A stretch of 64,000 bases of DNA from Pollenia angustigena (lineage: Eukaryota > Arthropoda > Insecta > Diptera > Polleniidae), in assembly GCA_930367215.1 (NCBI GenBank), contig OV884057.1, forward strand, positions 105,239,284-105,303,283, read 5' to 3'. The notes below the pieces were generated by a model, which was not told the DNA's origin, did no database searches, and was given only the letters and a program-made list of their open reading frames with translations. Made by a program: the position numbers and the translations under genes. Position 1 is the first letter of the stretch, and every line of letters begins with the position of its first letter. This document shows, piece after piece, positions 18,770 to 29,529 of this stretch.

Positions 18770-18900
18770 ACGTGGCCCGGGCTCGAACCCTGGCCGGCAG
18801 GTTACCATGACATGTTTCGATCGCAACCACTCGATCTCCTCAGATGGATTTGCCGTCTTACACTCGCAGCCATCGACGACTGCTGACGTCAATAGTCAAA
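18770..18900 (-). mobile_element. tRNA-derived SINE head
   Basis: On the minus strand GGTTCGAGCCC (18789-18779) matches the pol III B box. About 35-50 bp upstream a GAGTGGTTGCGATCG segment resembles the A-box/D-loop region of Ser/Leu tRNAs. The rest of the cloverleaf does not fold well by eye, so this is a SINE head rather than a tRNA gene. Confidence 0.5.
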
Positions 18901-19362
18901 CATCAATCCTTTAACCAAATTGTGTTTAAACATTTGGTAGATCGAAATTTGCTTTCCTGAATGATTATCAATTTTAATTGATTTTACATGTTTTTTCCTT
19001 ACTTCTGTTTTTTCGTACTTTTGTCAAGAATTTTTCTTGAAGTCCAAGTACATTTTTCTTTTTTTTTTGTTTTTTCATTTTGTCTTTCTCTTCTCTGTTG
19101 ACCTTTTTCAGCACAACTTGAAGGACAAATGTACACATAGAGCTCGTGCCCTAGCTTTAACAATAATTAGTATTGTGGTTATTTTGTTGAACCATTTGTG
19201 GTTTTTAATCCAAATTTTTAATATTTTAATTAGGCTTAAGTTCATGAAATTTTTACGCAGGCCTTTAAAAAGGCCTGAAGTAAGAAGGTCTTCTGAGTTT
19301 TCCCGCTGGGTACTTGACTGCAAAAGTATAAGTATGTGTTCTTTTGAATTTACACCAGTGAT

Positions 19363-19967
19363 CAGGGTTGTAAGTTTTTTTGAGCTCCATCGCCAAACCG
19401 GATGTCAGAAATCGCCAAAAATCGCCAAACGTCGATTTTGTTCAGTTTTTGTAAAATTTTCTTTTTTTTAAATTAAATTTTGCATACAAAAAACGCTAGT
19501 ATAATTTTTCAGTCAAAAATCGCCAAAAATTAAGAAAAAATACAAAAAAGTCGCCGAAGTAAATTTTGTTTTGTTTCTGTAATTTTTTTTATATTACATA
19601 AAATGGAGATTATATTCATATGTATTCAGCTAAAAACTTAAATTAAGTACACAAGTCTATAAGATCGTACACTTCAGCCTCACCGATTTCATTACTGGAG
19701 TTTTGACCTACATACTTATAGAATTAAATAGTGACTGAATATAAAATTCACTTAATATGTTTTTTTATATTAGAAATAATAACAAAAAATGACAAGTTGT
19801 TAAACAAAATCGCCGAAATAATATAAATGCTAAAAATAGCCAAGTTAATCGCCAGTTATATCAGAAATCGCCATAAAAGTCGCCAGTCGCCAAATGGGAA
19901 ATCCCATCGCCAAACACGTTTCAAAATCGCCACGTTTGGCGAGAAATCGCCATATCTGACAGCCCTG
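19363..19967. mobile_element. hAT-like MITE CAGGGTTGTAAG with many ATCGCCA motifs
   Basis: Ends CAGGGTTGTAAG and CTGACAGCCCTG, exact 8-bp duplication CCAGTGAT at 19355-19362 and 19968-19975 (itself the end of the host MITE). More than fifteen ATCGCC/GTCGCC motifs cluster near both ends, direct and in the same orientation; they may be transposase-binding repeats. No ORF. Confidence 0.85.
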
Positions 19968-20166
19968 CCAGTGATGTCAATTGTGGTTGTATTGATTTAT
20001 ATGAGTATTAGTGAATAAAGAGACAAGTACTCTTAATAAAAACAAAAAAATACGTAAGCATCCGCCGCATGTGCACTCATCGCATGATAATCGACGACTG
20101 AATTGTGTACTCTCATGCACTAAATAAAAGAGCGTAAGAATGCGTGTGAAGAATGTGTGTGACTAA

Positions 20167-20927
20167 AGCTGAAGGTCCACACCATGCGTTTATGCGTCTG
20201 TCCTTTTTATGCATTTGACAAAAAAGTTGAATCAGTGTAATTGTATATGACAAGTTACACAACAAAATGCAGAGAATGCATAGACGCATCAACGCATGAA
20301 AGTAGGTTTACTTTCTACTTTTGTATCCGTCGCATGTGTGGTGAAAAAAAGTCAGCTGTTATTGATGGCCATGGATGGCAAATCATATTTTATTTTCAAT
20401 GTTATCGATAAATATGTTTGTGTGGTGGATTGCTTTTTACTATGTTTTTGCATTAAAAAAGGTTTTTAATAAGAGAAAAAGCTTTCGTTATTAAGATTGT
20501 ATAAACTTTAATGAATAAATTACATTAAAATTAATTTTTAGCACAATTTAACAACAACAAAATTTGCCATTCTACTTATCGATTACTTTTATCTTCTGAG
20601 TGTCATCTTTGTTGTGTTTTTATTATTTTTTTTAACAAATGCTATGAATTGAAACTTATTGATGCCGTGAAAAATCACGAATATTTTTATAATAAAAGCT
20701 TACTCCTCTATGAATTCTATTAAATAAATTCCATTAAAATATCAATTACACTCTCCATTTTTGGCAAAATTGTTTTTAATTCTTAAACATACTAGCACAA
20801 CAGCTGATAAAAAAAACAAATTTGGCGCATAAAACGCATTGCATGTAACTTGAATTTAGAAACGCATAAAATGCACAAAAAGTATCATACGCATCTACGC
20901 ATGAACGCATGGTGTGGACCTTCAGCT
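20167..20927. mobile_element. TTAA element array member 1
   Basis: Ends AGCTGAAGGTCCACACCATGC and its reverse complement, 761 bp. Left flank CTAA (a mutated TTAA) at 20163-20166, right flank TTAA at 20928-20931 shared with member 2. Internal sequence has no transposase. TTAA targets indicate piggyBac-type mobilisation. Confidence 0.85.
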
Positions 20928-20931
20928 TTAA

Positions 20932-21690
20932 AGCTGAAGGTCCACACCATGCGTTTATGCGTCTGTCCTTTTTATGCATTTGACAAAAAAGTTGAATCAG
21001 TGTAATTGTATATGACAAGTTACACAACAAAATGCAGAGAATGCATAGACGCATCAACGCATGAAAGTAGGTTTACTTTCTACTTTTGTATCCGTCGCAT
21101 GTGTGGTGAAAAAAAGTCAGCTGTTATTGATGGCCATGGATGGCAAATCATATTTTATTTTCAATGTTATCGATAAATATGTTTGTGTGGTGGATTACTT
21201 TTTACTAAGTTTTTGCATAAAAAAAGGGTTTTAATAAGAGAAAAAGCTTTCGTAATAAAGATTGTATAAACTTGAATGAATAAAATACATTAAAATTAAT
21301 TTTTAGGACAATTTAACAAGAACAAAATTTGCCATTCTACTTATCGATTACTTTTATCTTCTGAGTGTCATCTTTGTTGTGTTTATTATTTTTTTTTAAC
21401 AAATACCATGAATTGGAAACTCATTGATACCGTGAAAATTCACGAATATTTTTATAATAAAAGCTTACTCCCCTATGAATTCTATTAAATAAATTCTATT
21501 AAAATATCAATTACACTCTCAATTTCTTGCAAAATTGTTTTTAATTGTTAAACATATTAGCACAACAGCTGATAAAAAAAAAATTTGGCGCATAAAACGC
21601 ATTGCATGTAACTTGAATTTAGAAACGCATAAAATGCACAAAAAGTATAATACGCATCTACGCATGAACGCATGGTGTGGACCTTCAGCT
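20932..21690. mobile_element. TTAA element array member 2
   Basis: Same family and orientation as member 1, very similar over its whole 759 bp with scattered substitutions and small indels. Flanked by the shared TTAA at 20928-20931 and by TTAA at 21691-21694. Confidence 0.88.
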
Positions 21691-21694
21691 TTAA

Positions 21695-22445
21695 GGCTCA
21701 GTTAGGCGAACGTTGCTGTACCGTATCTGTACTGTATCCATCAGCTGTTCGCTTTTTGTTATTAGAAAACCAATACAAAAGCTTACCGAAATGCAATGTA
21801 CCGTAGTTGCAACGTACCGATCTGTATAAAATAGAATTTCATGCCGTTGTTACGTGACATTTGTAAGACAGTGATGGGCGGCTTGTATTTTACATTGAAT
21901 GTGGGTAATTTTGCTCTTTTTTTTTGTACTTTGTTCAGTATATCTACGGAATTGCGACAAAACAACTTACAATTCAACATATTTCCAAATATACAAATAT
22001 ACATATGTTTAGATGTTTAAAATAAACAAATGTATATGCACATACAATGGAAATGTGAAACATATAAAAGACTTTAAATGGTATCAATACCTTGTTTGGT
22101 GTATGTACATTTACAATATTTGTATGCTAAAAATTTATATATGCTAAAATACAAATTTATTTATTGTAAATCTATAATAAAAATATTAAATTATTAACCT
22201 TTTTTTCATACACAAAATACTGTTTTAATACCATTTAAATCACGTGGTACCTTTTCTGCACAACGGTCACCATTTGAACATTTTTGATTCCCATCACTGT
22301 GTGTTTTGTTTTATGTATACTATTGCTTTTTGTTTATGTATGGGAAAACATATGACACGTTTTTAAACGTTCTATAAGTGCACCAACGTGCTTACAGTAC
22401 GCTGCGGTACATTACGGGTACAGCAACGTTAGCCTAACTAAGCCT
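21695..22445. mobile_element. TTAA element array member 3, a different family
   Basis: Ends GGCTCAGTTAGGCGAACGTT and the reverse complement of a close variant (AACGTTAGCCTAACTAAGCC). It shares the left TTAA (21691-21694) with member 2 and has its own at 22446-22449. No ORF of interest. Confidence 0.85.
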
Positions 22446-23384
22446 TTAATTTCCACAATTGTGTATGACGCTGACATCCCTGATTTACACAGTTGTGTTA
22501 TATTGCGTGAGCAACAAAAATGCAAATAAAGCACTTTCAATAAAAAACGAATAAATGCAAAAATCAAATGTGTACGAAACGATGTAAAAATTACCAAAGT
22601 TGAACTTTGTTTGCAAGCAAAGAGTGAATGTAAATTTTAGCGTATGAATAAATCAAGAAAAATTGTGATTTTGCAGATCTCTGGCACATACATATACAAA
22701 TAAAAAGGCGGGAATTTTGCCCAATATTATATAAACAGAAAGAATTACTATACCCTGAATGTTCAGGTAAATAAAAACATTTGAACTTAAGACATTTTGG
22801 CAGTTATATGTGGCTAAAAATGTTTTGCTAAAACCTAGGAGGTTTTATTTTCAAAACATCTGGTTAAAATTGGTTAAATTATTCATTAAACATAAAGGCC
22901 CATAACTATAGTCATAAACAAAGCATACTTTAAGAGTTCTAAAGTAAACTTTTATAAAAAATATGTTTTTGATCTACTATAGACAAGCAAAAGCATACTT
23001 TACACGTTAAAACCGGTGTTAATTTTAAAACTAGCTGAAGTTGTTTTTAACTCATTTAACAACAGCATCAGCTGTTTTCGCTAAATAAAAAAGTTCTTGC
23101 AAAAAGTTAAGAATGTTTATGTTACAAGATATTGGTCGATATTTTCCAATAATTATTGATTTGGAGGATATTTTTTATCTTTTAACACAAAATACATATG
23201 GGGGATTTCGTGTCAAGTGACCCAATTTTGAAATCGATGTCTTCCGATTTGGATGAAATTTGCACCAAGGTTAGTCCTATTGGATAGTAGTTTAGACACA
23301 AATTTTCAACAAGATCGGTCTAAAAGTTTCTGAGTTAGTGGGGGTCAAAATTTGACATTTTGGCCATACAGAAGTTCTTTCTTA

Positions 23385-23755
23385 TCCATGTTACTTATTA
23401 CCTATTGGTGTTAGCAAAATTTGTCCCAAGTAGCTTCGATAGCTAGTTGACCCATCTTTTGAAAAAAATTTTTTTTGTTTTTTTAAAAATTTTTTTTGTA
23501 TTTTTTTTTTTAAATTTAAAACTTTTTTTTATTTTTTTTTTTAGCGGGAATGTTTTTTTTTTTTTTTTTTTATTCAAAAGAAAGCTTATGTCTTTTCCTT
23601 TAAGATAGTTTTGGTCGCTTTTTGGGATGCGAGTGGCTTTTAAATTTTTAGCATATGCAGTGTTCTTTCCCATCCATGTAACTTATTACGTATTGGTGTT
23701 AGCAAAATTTGTCCCAAGTAACTTCGATAGCTTTTTGATCAATATTTTGAAAAAA
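23385..23755. repeat. Two direct copies of a dispersed-repeat segment
   Basis: GGTGTTAGCAAAATTTGTCC...CTTCGATAGCT occurs at about 23408 and 23695, preceded in both by TTCTTTC(T/C)(T/C)ATCCATG. The space between is T-rich low complexity. The preceding 23205-23345 has the GTGACCCAATTTTGAAATCGATG text typical of dispersed fly repeats. Confidence 0.6.
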
Positions 23756-23777
23756 AAAAAAATTTTTGCTTGTAGGT

Positions 23778-26135
23778 TTTAAAAAACCTAAACACTTGAA
23801 TGCCTTTTTCGACACTTTAAAAACGTGTTTATTCCAGCGGACATCGCATTTTATTCTCATGCCCAGAACATCAAGAGTATCCGATTCCTCAATATCAATG
23901 CCACCCATTAATACAGATGACATAGTTGGTCCCACGGCCCGTCTGTGGGTCAACATACAACATTGGGTCTTGCGTGCATTAAATTCGACCCTATTCGCTA
24001 GACCCCACTCAGAGATTGCAGCCAGGTCCTGATTAAGAGTGTCATTCATATTCTGCCTTTTGCCCCCAATCTCAACAAGGCTTGGCCTATGATCGAAGGA
24101 ATATGAATGACAAGTGTTGCTGTCATCTGCAAAAGAGTAGATAGGATTTGAAGTATGACCAAGAAGGTCATTAAGAAACATAAGAAATAGCGTAGGAGAA
24201 AGGACAGAACCTTGCGGTACCCCTGAATTTAGCTGAAACTCGTTTGATGCAATCCCATCTATAACAACACTTATAGTGCGATCACTGAGGAAACTCGATA
24301 TAAATCGAGAGAAATCATTACCGACACCAAAAGCAATAAGCTTTGACACAAGCGCACTATGCCACACCCGATCAAACGCCTTTGAAATATCTAGAGCAAC
24401 CACTTTGCATTCACCAAAGCGGTGAATGGACCGACTCCAACGTTCTGAAAGAAACGCTAACAGGTCTCCTGTAGATCGGCCACCACGAAAACCATACTTT
24501 CTGTCACTGAGAAGTGAATTTATCTCCTGATATTTCACAAGATGGTAATTAACCATGCTCTCCATCACCTTCGAGAGCGAAGAGCAAATTGCGATTGGGC
24601 GGTAATTGTCAGGGTTAGTAGCCTCACCCTTCTTGGGGATTGGCTGAACATTGGCCACCTTCCAGCAAGAGGGAAAGATTCCCGCACAGTACGAAGAGCT
24701 GAAAAGGTTGGCCAATGGACGAGCTAACGTCGAACAGCACTGTTTCAATACCAGTGCTGATATGCCATCCGACCCCGGTGACTTGTTTACGTTAAGATCT
24801 GAAAGAACCCTTGACTGCGCGTGATCGGAAAAATATCTTGGGCATAGTACATGATACTCTTCCGACAACGGGCAGTGATTGATTGCTTTCCGGCAAGAAC
24901 GAATTACTTGCAAAAAGTTCAGCCAAGAAGTTGGCTTTATCAATCGGGTCAGTAAATATTTGGTCGTCCTTTAAAAGCGCTGGGATAGAAGAACTAGCAC
25001 TGTGCCTTACTCTTTTAACAAAGGACCAAAAGGTCTTACTACCCCGAGGAGCAGCAAGGACCTTAGCACGAAGACGCTGTTCGTGTAGAAATTTTTCTCG
25101 TCTAAGTACTTTGGCACACTCAGATCTTGCCTTCTTTCGTAGGTGATCAGTAGTTGCGTTTTTATTCAAACGCCAACTACTAAACGCCTCCTCTCTGGAT
25201 CTGACTGCATTTTTGCACGTCTGGTTAAACCAACACTTAAGTTTTGGTTTAACCGAAATTTGCTTCGAGGGAATAAAAAGTTTCATTCCAAGCAAAATTA
25301 CATATACGACCATTTTTGCAGCGGCATCAACATTATCGTCAAGGAAACAAAGTTTCCAGTTGAAATGCCGATAGAATTCGTTAAGCTCGGCCCAACGAGC
25401 CTTTTCATAAATAAAAATCGAGCGTTTCGGGGCTGTTTTCGAGACGCTATGAAGTGCCGAATATGAAAAGTAAGCAGAAATGGTATTGTGATCCGAATTC
25501 CCGAGAGGATCGAGTGTTCTCACTTCGTACTTTTCAGTGTGAGAAGTGAGAAAAAGGTCAAGAGTATTCCGAGATTGCCCTACAACACACGAATTGTGTG
25601 TTGGCTCATTCACTAGTTGCGCTAAGTGGTTATGCGCGGCGAATAACTCAACGTATTGGCCCTCGGGAGTTGTATGGCTCGAATGGCGAAGCCAGGAACA
25701 GTTATGGACATTAAAATCGCCAGCAACTACAATTTCACTGTTCGGACAACTTTCCAGGATTCTAGAAATGGTATCGGAAAGGGCGTCAAAGCCATTAAGA
25801 GAAGCCGCCGTTTCCATGTTTTGACTTCTATACAGAAATCCGAAATGAAATGAAACAGAGGGAACTAAATTCCGCATCACCACATGTAAGATGTTGCTGG
25901 AACTGGTACACAACATCGTTGCGAATGTACATCGCAAGGCCCCTATGAAGAGAAAAAGGGATAGAAGTTGATACCCAGGTATGGGAAAATCCTGTGGATC
26001 AGCATTCCCACACACCTGGGTTTCACATAAGGCGAAAACATCCGGCCGATGGAAGCGAATGTGAGCATATAAAGAGAAATAATTCGCTCTTAATCCGCGT
26101 ATATTGCAGAAGTCTATGCGAAATCTACCTGTCAT
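23778..26135 (-). pseudogene. Jockey-group LINE ORF2: endonuclease plus reverse transcriptase, 3' truncated
   Basis: From 26135 leftward: an APE-type endonuclease with CNIRGLRANYF, CETQ, VVAGDFNVHNCSW and the GNSDHNTI catalytic block; a linker; then the reverse transcriptase with NKSPGSDGIS, PKKGEATNPDNYRPIA, YGFRGGRSTGDLL, ALDISKAFDRVWH, NSGVPQGSVLSPTLF and the catalytic box as FADDS. A frameshift near 24880-24940 separates the two. The protein stops after KCLGFLKP at 23778; the next part of this family is seen at 6500-7118. The left junction abuts A/T-rich repeat sequence with no poly(A). Confidence 0.85.
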
Positions 26136-27286
26136 TACAAATTAAGAAGATTCAAGGCAATACTCCTTAGGATAATAAACGTGACAAACATACCATATTG
26201 CTGTCGAGAAAGTTACTCAATGGCCAGGCCAGTGTTATACCTTTGTCATTAAGTAACCAACAGCAATCTGGCATGATGCCAATTAAACTTCTTAGAAGAA
26301 TGGTATGGGAAAAGTGAACAGCAATGACACTGTAAACGGGGACATAAAAGCACATACAACAAAATATAAGCAAGTGGCAACTTTAAGCAGCCGACATTGA
26401 AAACTAAAATATAAATAAAACACTGCATATCTTGTGGGGTTGAAAATTTTTAACACGCAATATGAATTTATGTACAAAGCAACAACAAAATTACATTTTG
26501 GCTTTGTTTTTGCTTTTAATGTAATTTTGGCCTAGCGTTTTACACAATTAGGGCCTATACATACATATGTATTTTGTGTTTCTTTCCATAAAAGTTTTCC
26601 TCAAAATCATTAATAATTGCAAAATATCGGCCAATATCTTGTAAAATAAACATTTTTAACTTTTTGCAAGTATTTTTTTATTTGGCGAAAAACAGCTGAT
26701 GCTGATGTTAAATGAGTTCCGTAATTAAAACTTTACTTTAACCCACCAGGTAGGATGAACTTTAATATACTTTTCGCTCACTTAAGGTTAAAGTAAATTT
26801 TTAATAATGGAACACTTTTTACATGGCCGGTTAAAGTCTACTTTTAGCTATCGGTAAGTTGTGAAAACGGGCCTTAAAGTATGTTTTGTTTATGACTATA
26901 GTTATTGGCCACAGAGTTTAAGCAGTAAAAATTTGATATTGAAATATGATTTACATATTTCGCTTCTATTTTAATAGTATGTATTTTATTAACAAACAAA
27001 AAACATAAAATTAATTAAAATATTACGTTTAAAAAACAGAAATTAATTTTAAATTGAAAACAAAACAGAAATTCACTTAAAATTCGTTCATTGTATGATA
27101 TTTTTATGTACTCGTATCGTTTCATACCTAGTTGTATGCATCACTATTACAAAAATTACAATTAAAACAACATGATGCTGCCAACATAATAATACAAAAG
27201 TAATATAAACGTTTAATTGTTAATCCACTCCTAATAAGCGTTTATAAATTAGACTTTTTATTAATGGTTTATAAAACAAAAAGTGT
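26136..27286. other. LINE upstream flank and element arm, no gene
   Basis: 26136-26560 shows no recognisable coding sequence; it may be LINE 5' leader. 26570-26917 is the right arm of the TTAA element. 26922-27286 is A/T-rich without a gene. Confidence 0.5.
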
Positions 27287-27496
27287 TTGATAACTATTGT
27301 ATTCATTAAAGCTGAAACAAGAAATTTTTATGAATTAGACCGTAAGAATGTAGAATTTAAAGTCAAGAATCATTCTAAATACAAAAGTAAACTATATTTT
27401 AAAGATTCATCTGCACATACGGAAATGATGCAGTTATTAAAAGAAAGGGAAATTCCTTCATACACATATACTCCCTTCATACTCATATACTTGTAG
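27287..27496 (+). pseudogene. LINE ORF1 (gag-like) middle part
   Basis: Reads VEFKVKNHSKYKSKLYF and MQLLKEREIPSYTYTP, typical of the RNA-recognition-like part of Jockey/I-clade ORF1. It is cut by the TIR element starting at 27506, and ORF1 resumes at 28839. The start is truncated. Confidence 0.55.
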
Positions 27497-27505
27497 AGGC
27501 CTATA

Positions 27506-28833
27506 CAAGGCGAATTTACTTCAGGTGGCGGCGAGACTACAACAAGTCAACACCACGAAAAACAACACTTTTTTATTGTTGCTTGAGTTGGTCGGTATGT
27601 CAAAAAACGTAAACAAGGCGAATTCAATTGTAAACAACTTTTGACATTTCTCTATATTAGTTTGAAAAAAGTAGTCTACAGCACATAATAAAAATTATAA
27701 AAATTACATTTAAGTTGTATTAAAATAAAAACTACTTCCAAATTCTTGCGTTTTGGGTGGCAAAAATATCTTCCATGTCATCGTAAAGGTTTTTGTGCTT
27801 TCCAGCAATATTTGCAAACTGTAAATTGGCATCAGAGGCACTTGTTTACTTCTCTCTTTCAAACATTTGTTTTATATCATATCGACCATCATCAGGAAAG
27901 AATCGAACTCGTTCGCCAGTTTCATCATGGGTGTTAACACGTTTGCTGTTGTTTTTTCTTGCCGCCGTATGAATCATTTGGATCCAGTATTAGTGTGAGT
28001 TAGTAAGATATGTTCATCTTTGTTTACACCAGATTTATCGCCTTTAGATTTGGATCTGTTATCGTTACTCTGAATATATAGAGATTTTTGTCGTTCTTTA
28101 AAATTATTTCTTTGGGCGCGTACTTTTTCTTGCTTTTTTCGTAATTAATCTGCAATTTCCATATTGCACATTATTTCAGCTTTAAGTATTTTTGCTCCTA
28201 ATTCGTTCATTTGATGGCCAGTAAAAAATTCTGATGTAGAAGTGCAAGATTTTTCATTTTATTCCTCTTTCGGTACAGCTTCATTATATGCAGTCTCATC
28301 ATAACTGCCATCGTGTAATTATCTCTGAGGCGTCATGCTTTTAGTGAATTTATTTTTGTTTGTTTGCTTTTGCATTCTTTACACTGAATTAAACTTTGCA
28401 AATATAATAATACGTTTTTAACATTAAAGCGTCTGTCATCCAACTATCTCGTTGTAGTGGCTCTTCTTTTTTCTTCAAATCCACAAATTTATTTATTGGA
28501 CTTTTTTTGGATCTTTAATTGTGCTTATCTTTTTTCTTTTTTGATTTATTTCTCTTGGCTTCTTTGCTCCTTTTCTTAATCTTTTCTTCGACTGATGGGA
28601 GCATCCAATTTGTTTCTCCTTTCAATATCATTTTGGTGTGCCGTTCAGCTCTTTGTTCAGTCCGCTTTTTTGCAAAAACTTCCAGTTACAATTTAACATA
28701 AACATCTTTTGACATATCTCTACATAATAATAAAAAAAAATGTAAACAAATTTTGACATGTCTCTAACCAATTATGCAAGAAAAAAGTAGCACAGCTGTG
28801 TTTTCAACGCCACCTGAAAGTCAATTCGCCTTG
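27506..28833. mobile_element. CAAGGCG-ended TIR element carrying a host-gene fragment
   Basis: Left CAAGGCGAATTTACTTCAGG and right the reverse complement of CAAGGCGAATTGACTTTCAGG, about 24 bp of near-perfect TIR. A second internal CAAGGCGAATT lies at 27612. The termini match the small MITE at 51916-52070. The 8-mers outside (GGCCTATA, GGTTTCAA) do not match, so no TSD is left. Most of its interior is a minus-strand relic of a CWF19L2-like gene. It interrupts a LINE ORF1. Confidence 0.75.
27740..28690 (-). pseudogene. CWF19L2-like (CwfJ family) gene fragment captured in a transposon
   Basis: Read right to left: a lysine-rich KKRTEQRAERHTKMILKGE stretch, EEKIKKRSKEAKRNKSKKKK, KKKEEPLQRDSWM near 28440; NELGAKILKAEIM near 28190; EHILLTH near 28010; then GERVRFFPDDGRYDIKQMF near 27900 and DANLQFANIAGKHKNLYDD near 27800. 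This order fits the N-terminal and middle region of CWF19-like protein 2, a spliceosome-associated protein (CG9213 in Drosophila, from memory). Stops and at least one frameshift make it non-coding; the C-terminal CwfJ domains are absent. No clear introns were seen but they cannot be excluded. Confidence 0.62.
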
Positions 28834-28838
28834 GGTTT

Positions 28839-29212
28839 CAAAATTTTCAACTGAATTTTCTAAAAAGAACGATACAGACACAGGATTGTTTTTGGTGGTT
28901 CTTAAACCCAATCATAAAGTTAATGAGTTGCCCAGTTTGAAGTATATTCTGAATCAGGTGGTTTCATGGGAAAGACCTAAAGCTAGTACAAAAATACCAC
29001 AATGTTGGAGGTGCCAACGTTGGGGGCATTACTAAAAAAATTGTAGCTGTACACCATTTTCTTGTGTAAAATGCTGCGAAAAGCACGACCCTGGTGAATG
29101 TACTTTTACTCCTGAAAGTAATGTAACACCATTTTTTGTAAACTGTAACGAGAATGGCCATACGTCAAATTACAGGGGCTGCCCCGCTTACAGGAAATAC
29201 ATTTCATTTTAA
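28839..29212 (+). pseudogene. LINE ORF1 zinc-knuckle part
   Basis: Reads GLFLVVLKPNHKVNEL, then knuckles CWRCQRWGHY-x-KNC, CVKCCEKHDPGEC and a third FVNCNENGHTSNYRGCP in which the first Cys is replaced. This is the CCHC layout of Jockey/I-type ORF1 proteins that coat the element RNA. One in-frame stop lies in the first knuckle (near 29034). It ends in TAA at 29212. Confidence 0.7.
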
Positions 29213-29529
29213 AAGAAGTCATATCAGCAGGCAAAAAATAGGAAAATGTCCGCTGCTGACAATGTTGCCAGAGCATTAAATACGTCTAATGCCGTTTTAA
29301 CGTAAAGACCATTTAAGGATTTGTTCAAAGTTTTGAATGAGGTTCCAACACAAAGCAAACCAGAAAAACCTGTACTAATTCAAGAATTTATTAAGCTAGC
29401 GAAAATGTTATGTGCTCCAGAGCCTCTAACTTTAGAGGAGAAAGTTGAAAATTTTATGAACAATTATAAGGCAATGTCATGATATCAGGCAAGGAGTTTA
29501 ATTAAAGATATTCACAATGTATATGGCCC

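Larger units (their letters stand above)
16083..19311. mobile_element. TIR element ACCCAGCGGGAAAA with internal AAGGCCTT motifs
   Basis: Left ACCCAGCGGGAAAA, right TTTTCCCGCTGGGT, flanked by ACT on both sides (16080-16082, 19312-19314). AAGGCCTT-type palindromes recur at 16110-16320, 18545-18575 and 19255-19290. It contains the hAT-like element 16712-18453 and a SINE. The block around 18605-18700 (TTAGTATTGTGGTTATTTTG and following) is repeated at 19165-19255. The superfamily is unassigned. Confidence 0.65.
19356..22482. mobile_element. hAT-like MITE (CAGTGATGTC ends), twice interrupted
   Basis: Exact 8-bp duplication ATTTACAC at 19348-19355 and 22483-22490. The uninterrupted parts (19969-20162 and 22446-22482) match the reverse complement of the 242-bp element at 47870-48111. 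It was invaded by the CAGGGTTG element (19363-19967) and by the three-member TTAA array (20163-22449). Confidence 0.85.
22890..26917. mobile_element. Long-TIR TTAA element carrying a LINE
   Basis: TTAA at 22886-22889 and 26918-26921. About 300 bp of each end are inverted copies of each other: CATAACTATAGTCATAAACA, AACAGC(A)TCAGCTG, CTTGCAAAAAGTTAA and AAGATATTGG(T/C)CGATATTTT occur in both. The centre holds dispersed-repeat sequence and the LINE relic 23778-26135. No transposase is recognised. Confidence 0.7.

Noticed and set aside
18770..18900. Genuine tRNA gene
   Set aside because: The B box is good but acceptor and anticodon arms do not pair by eye; SINE head is more likely.
23443..23673. 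Lysine-rich 76-codon frame
   Set aside because: Translation of A/T homopolymer runs.
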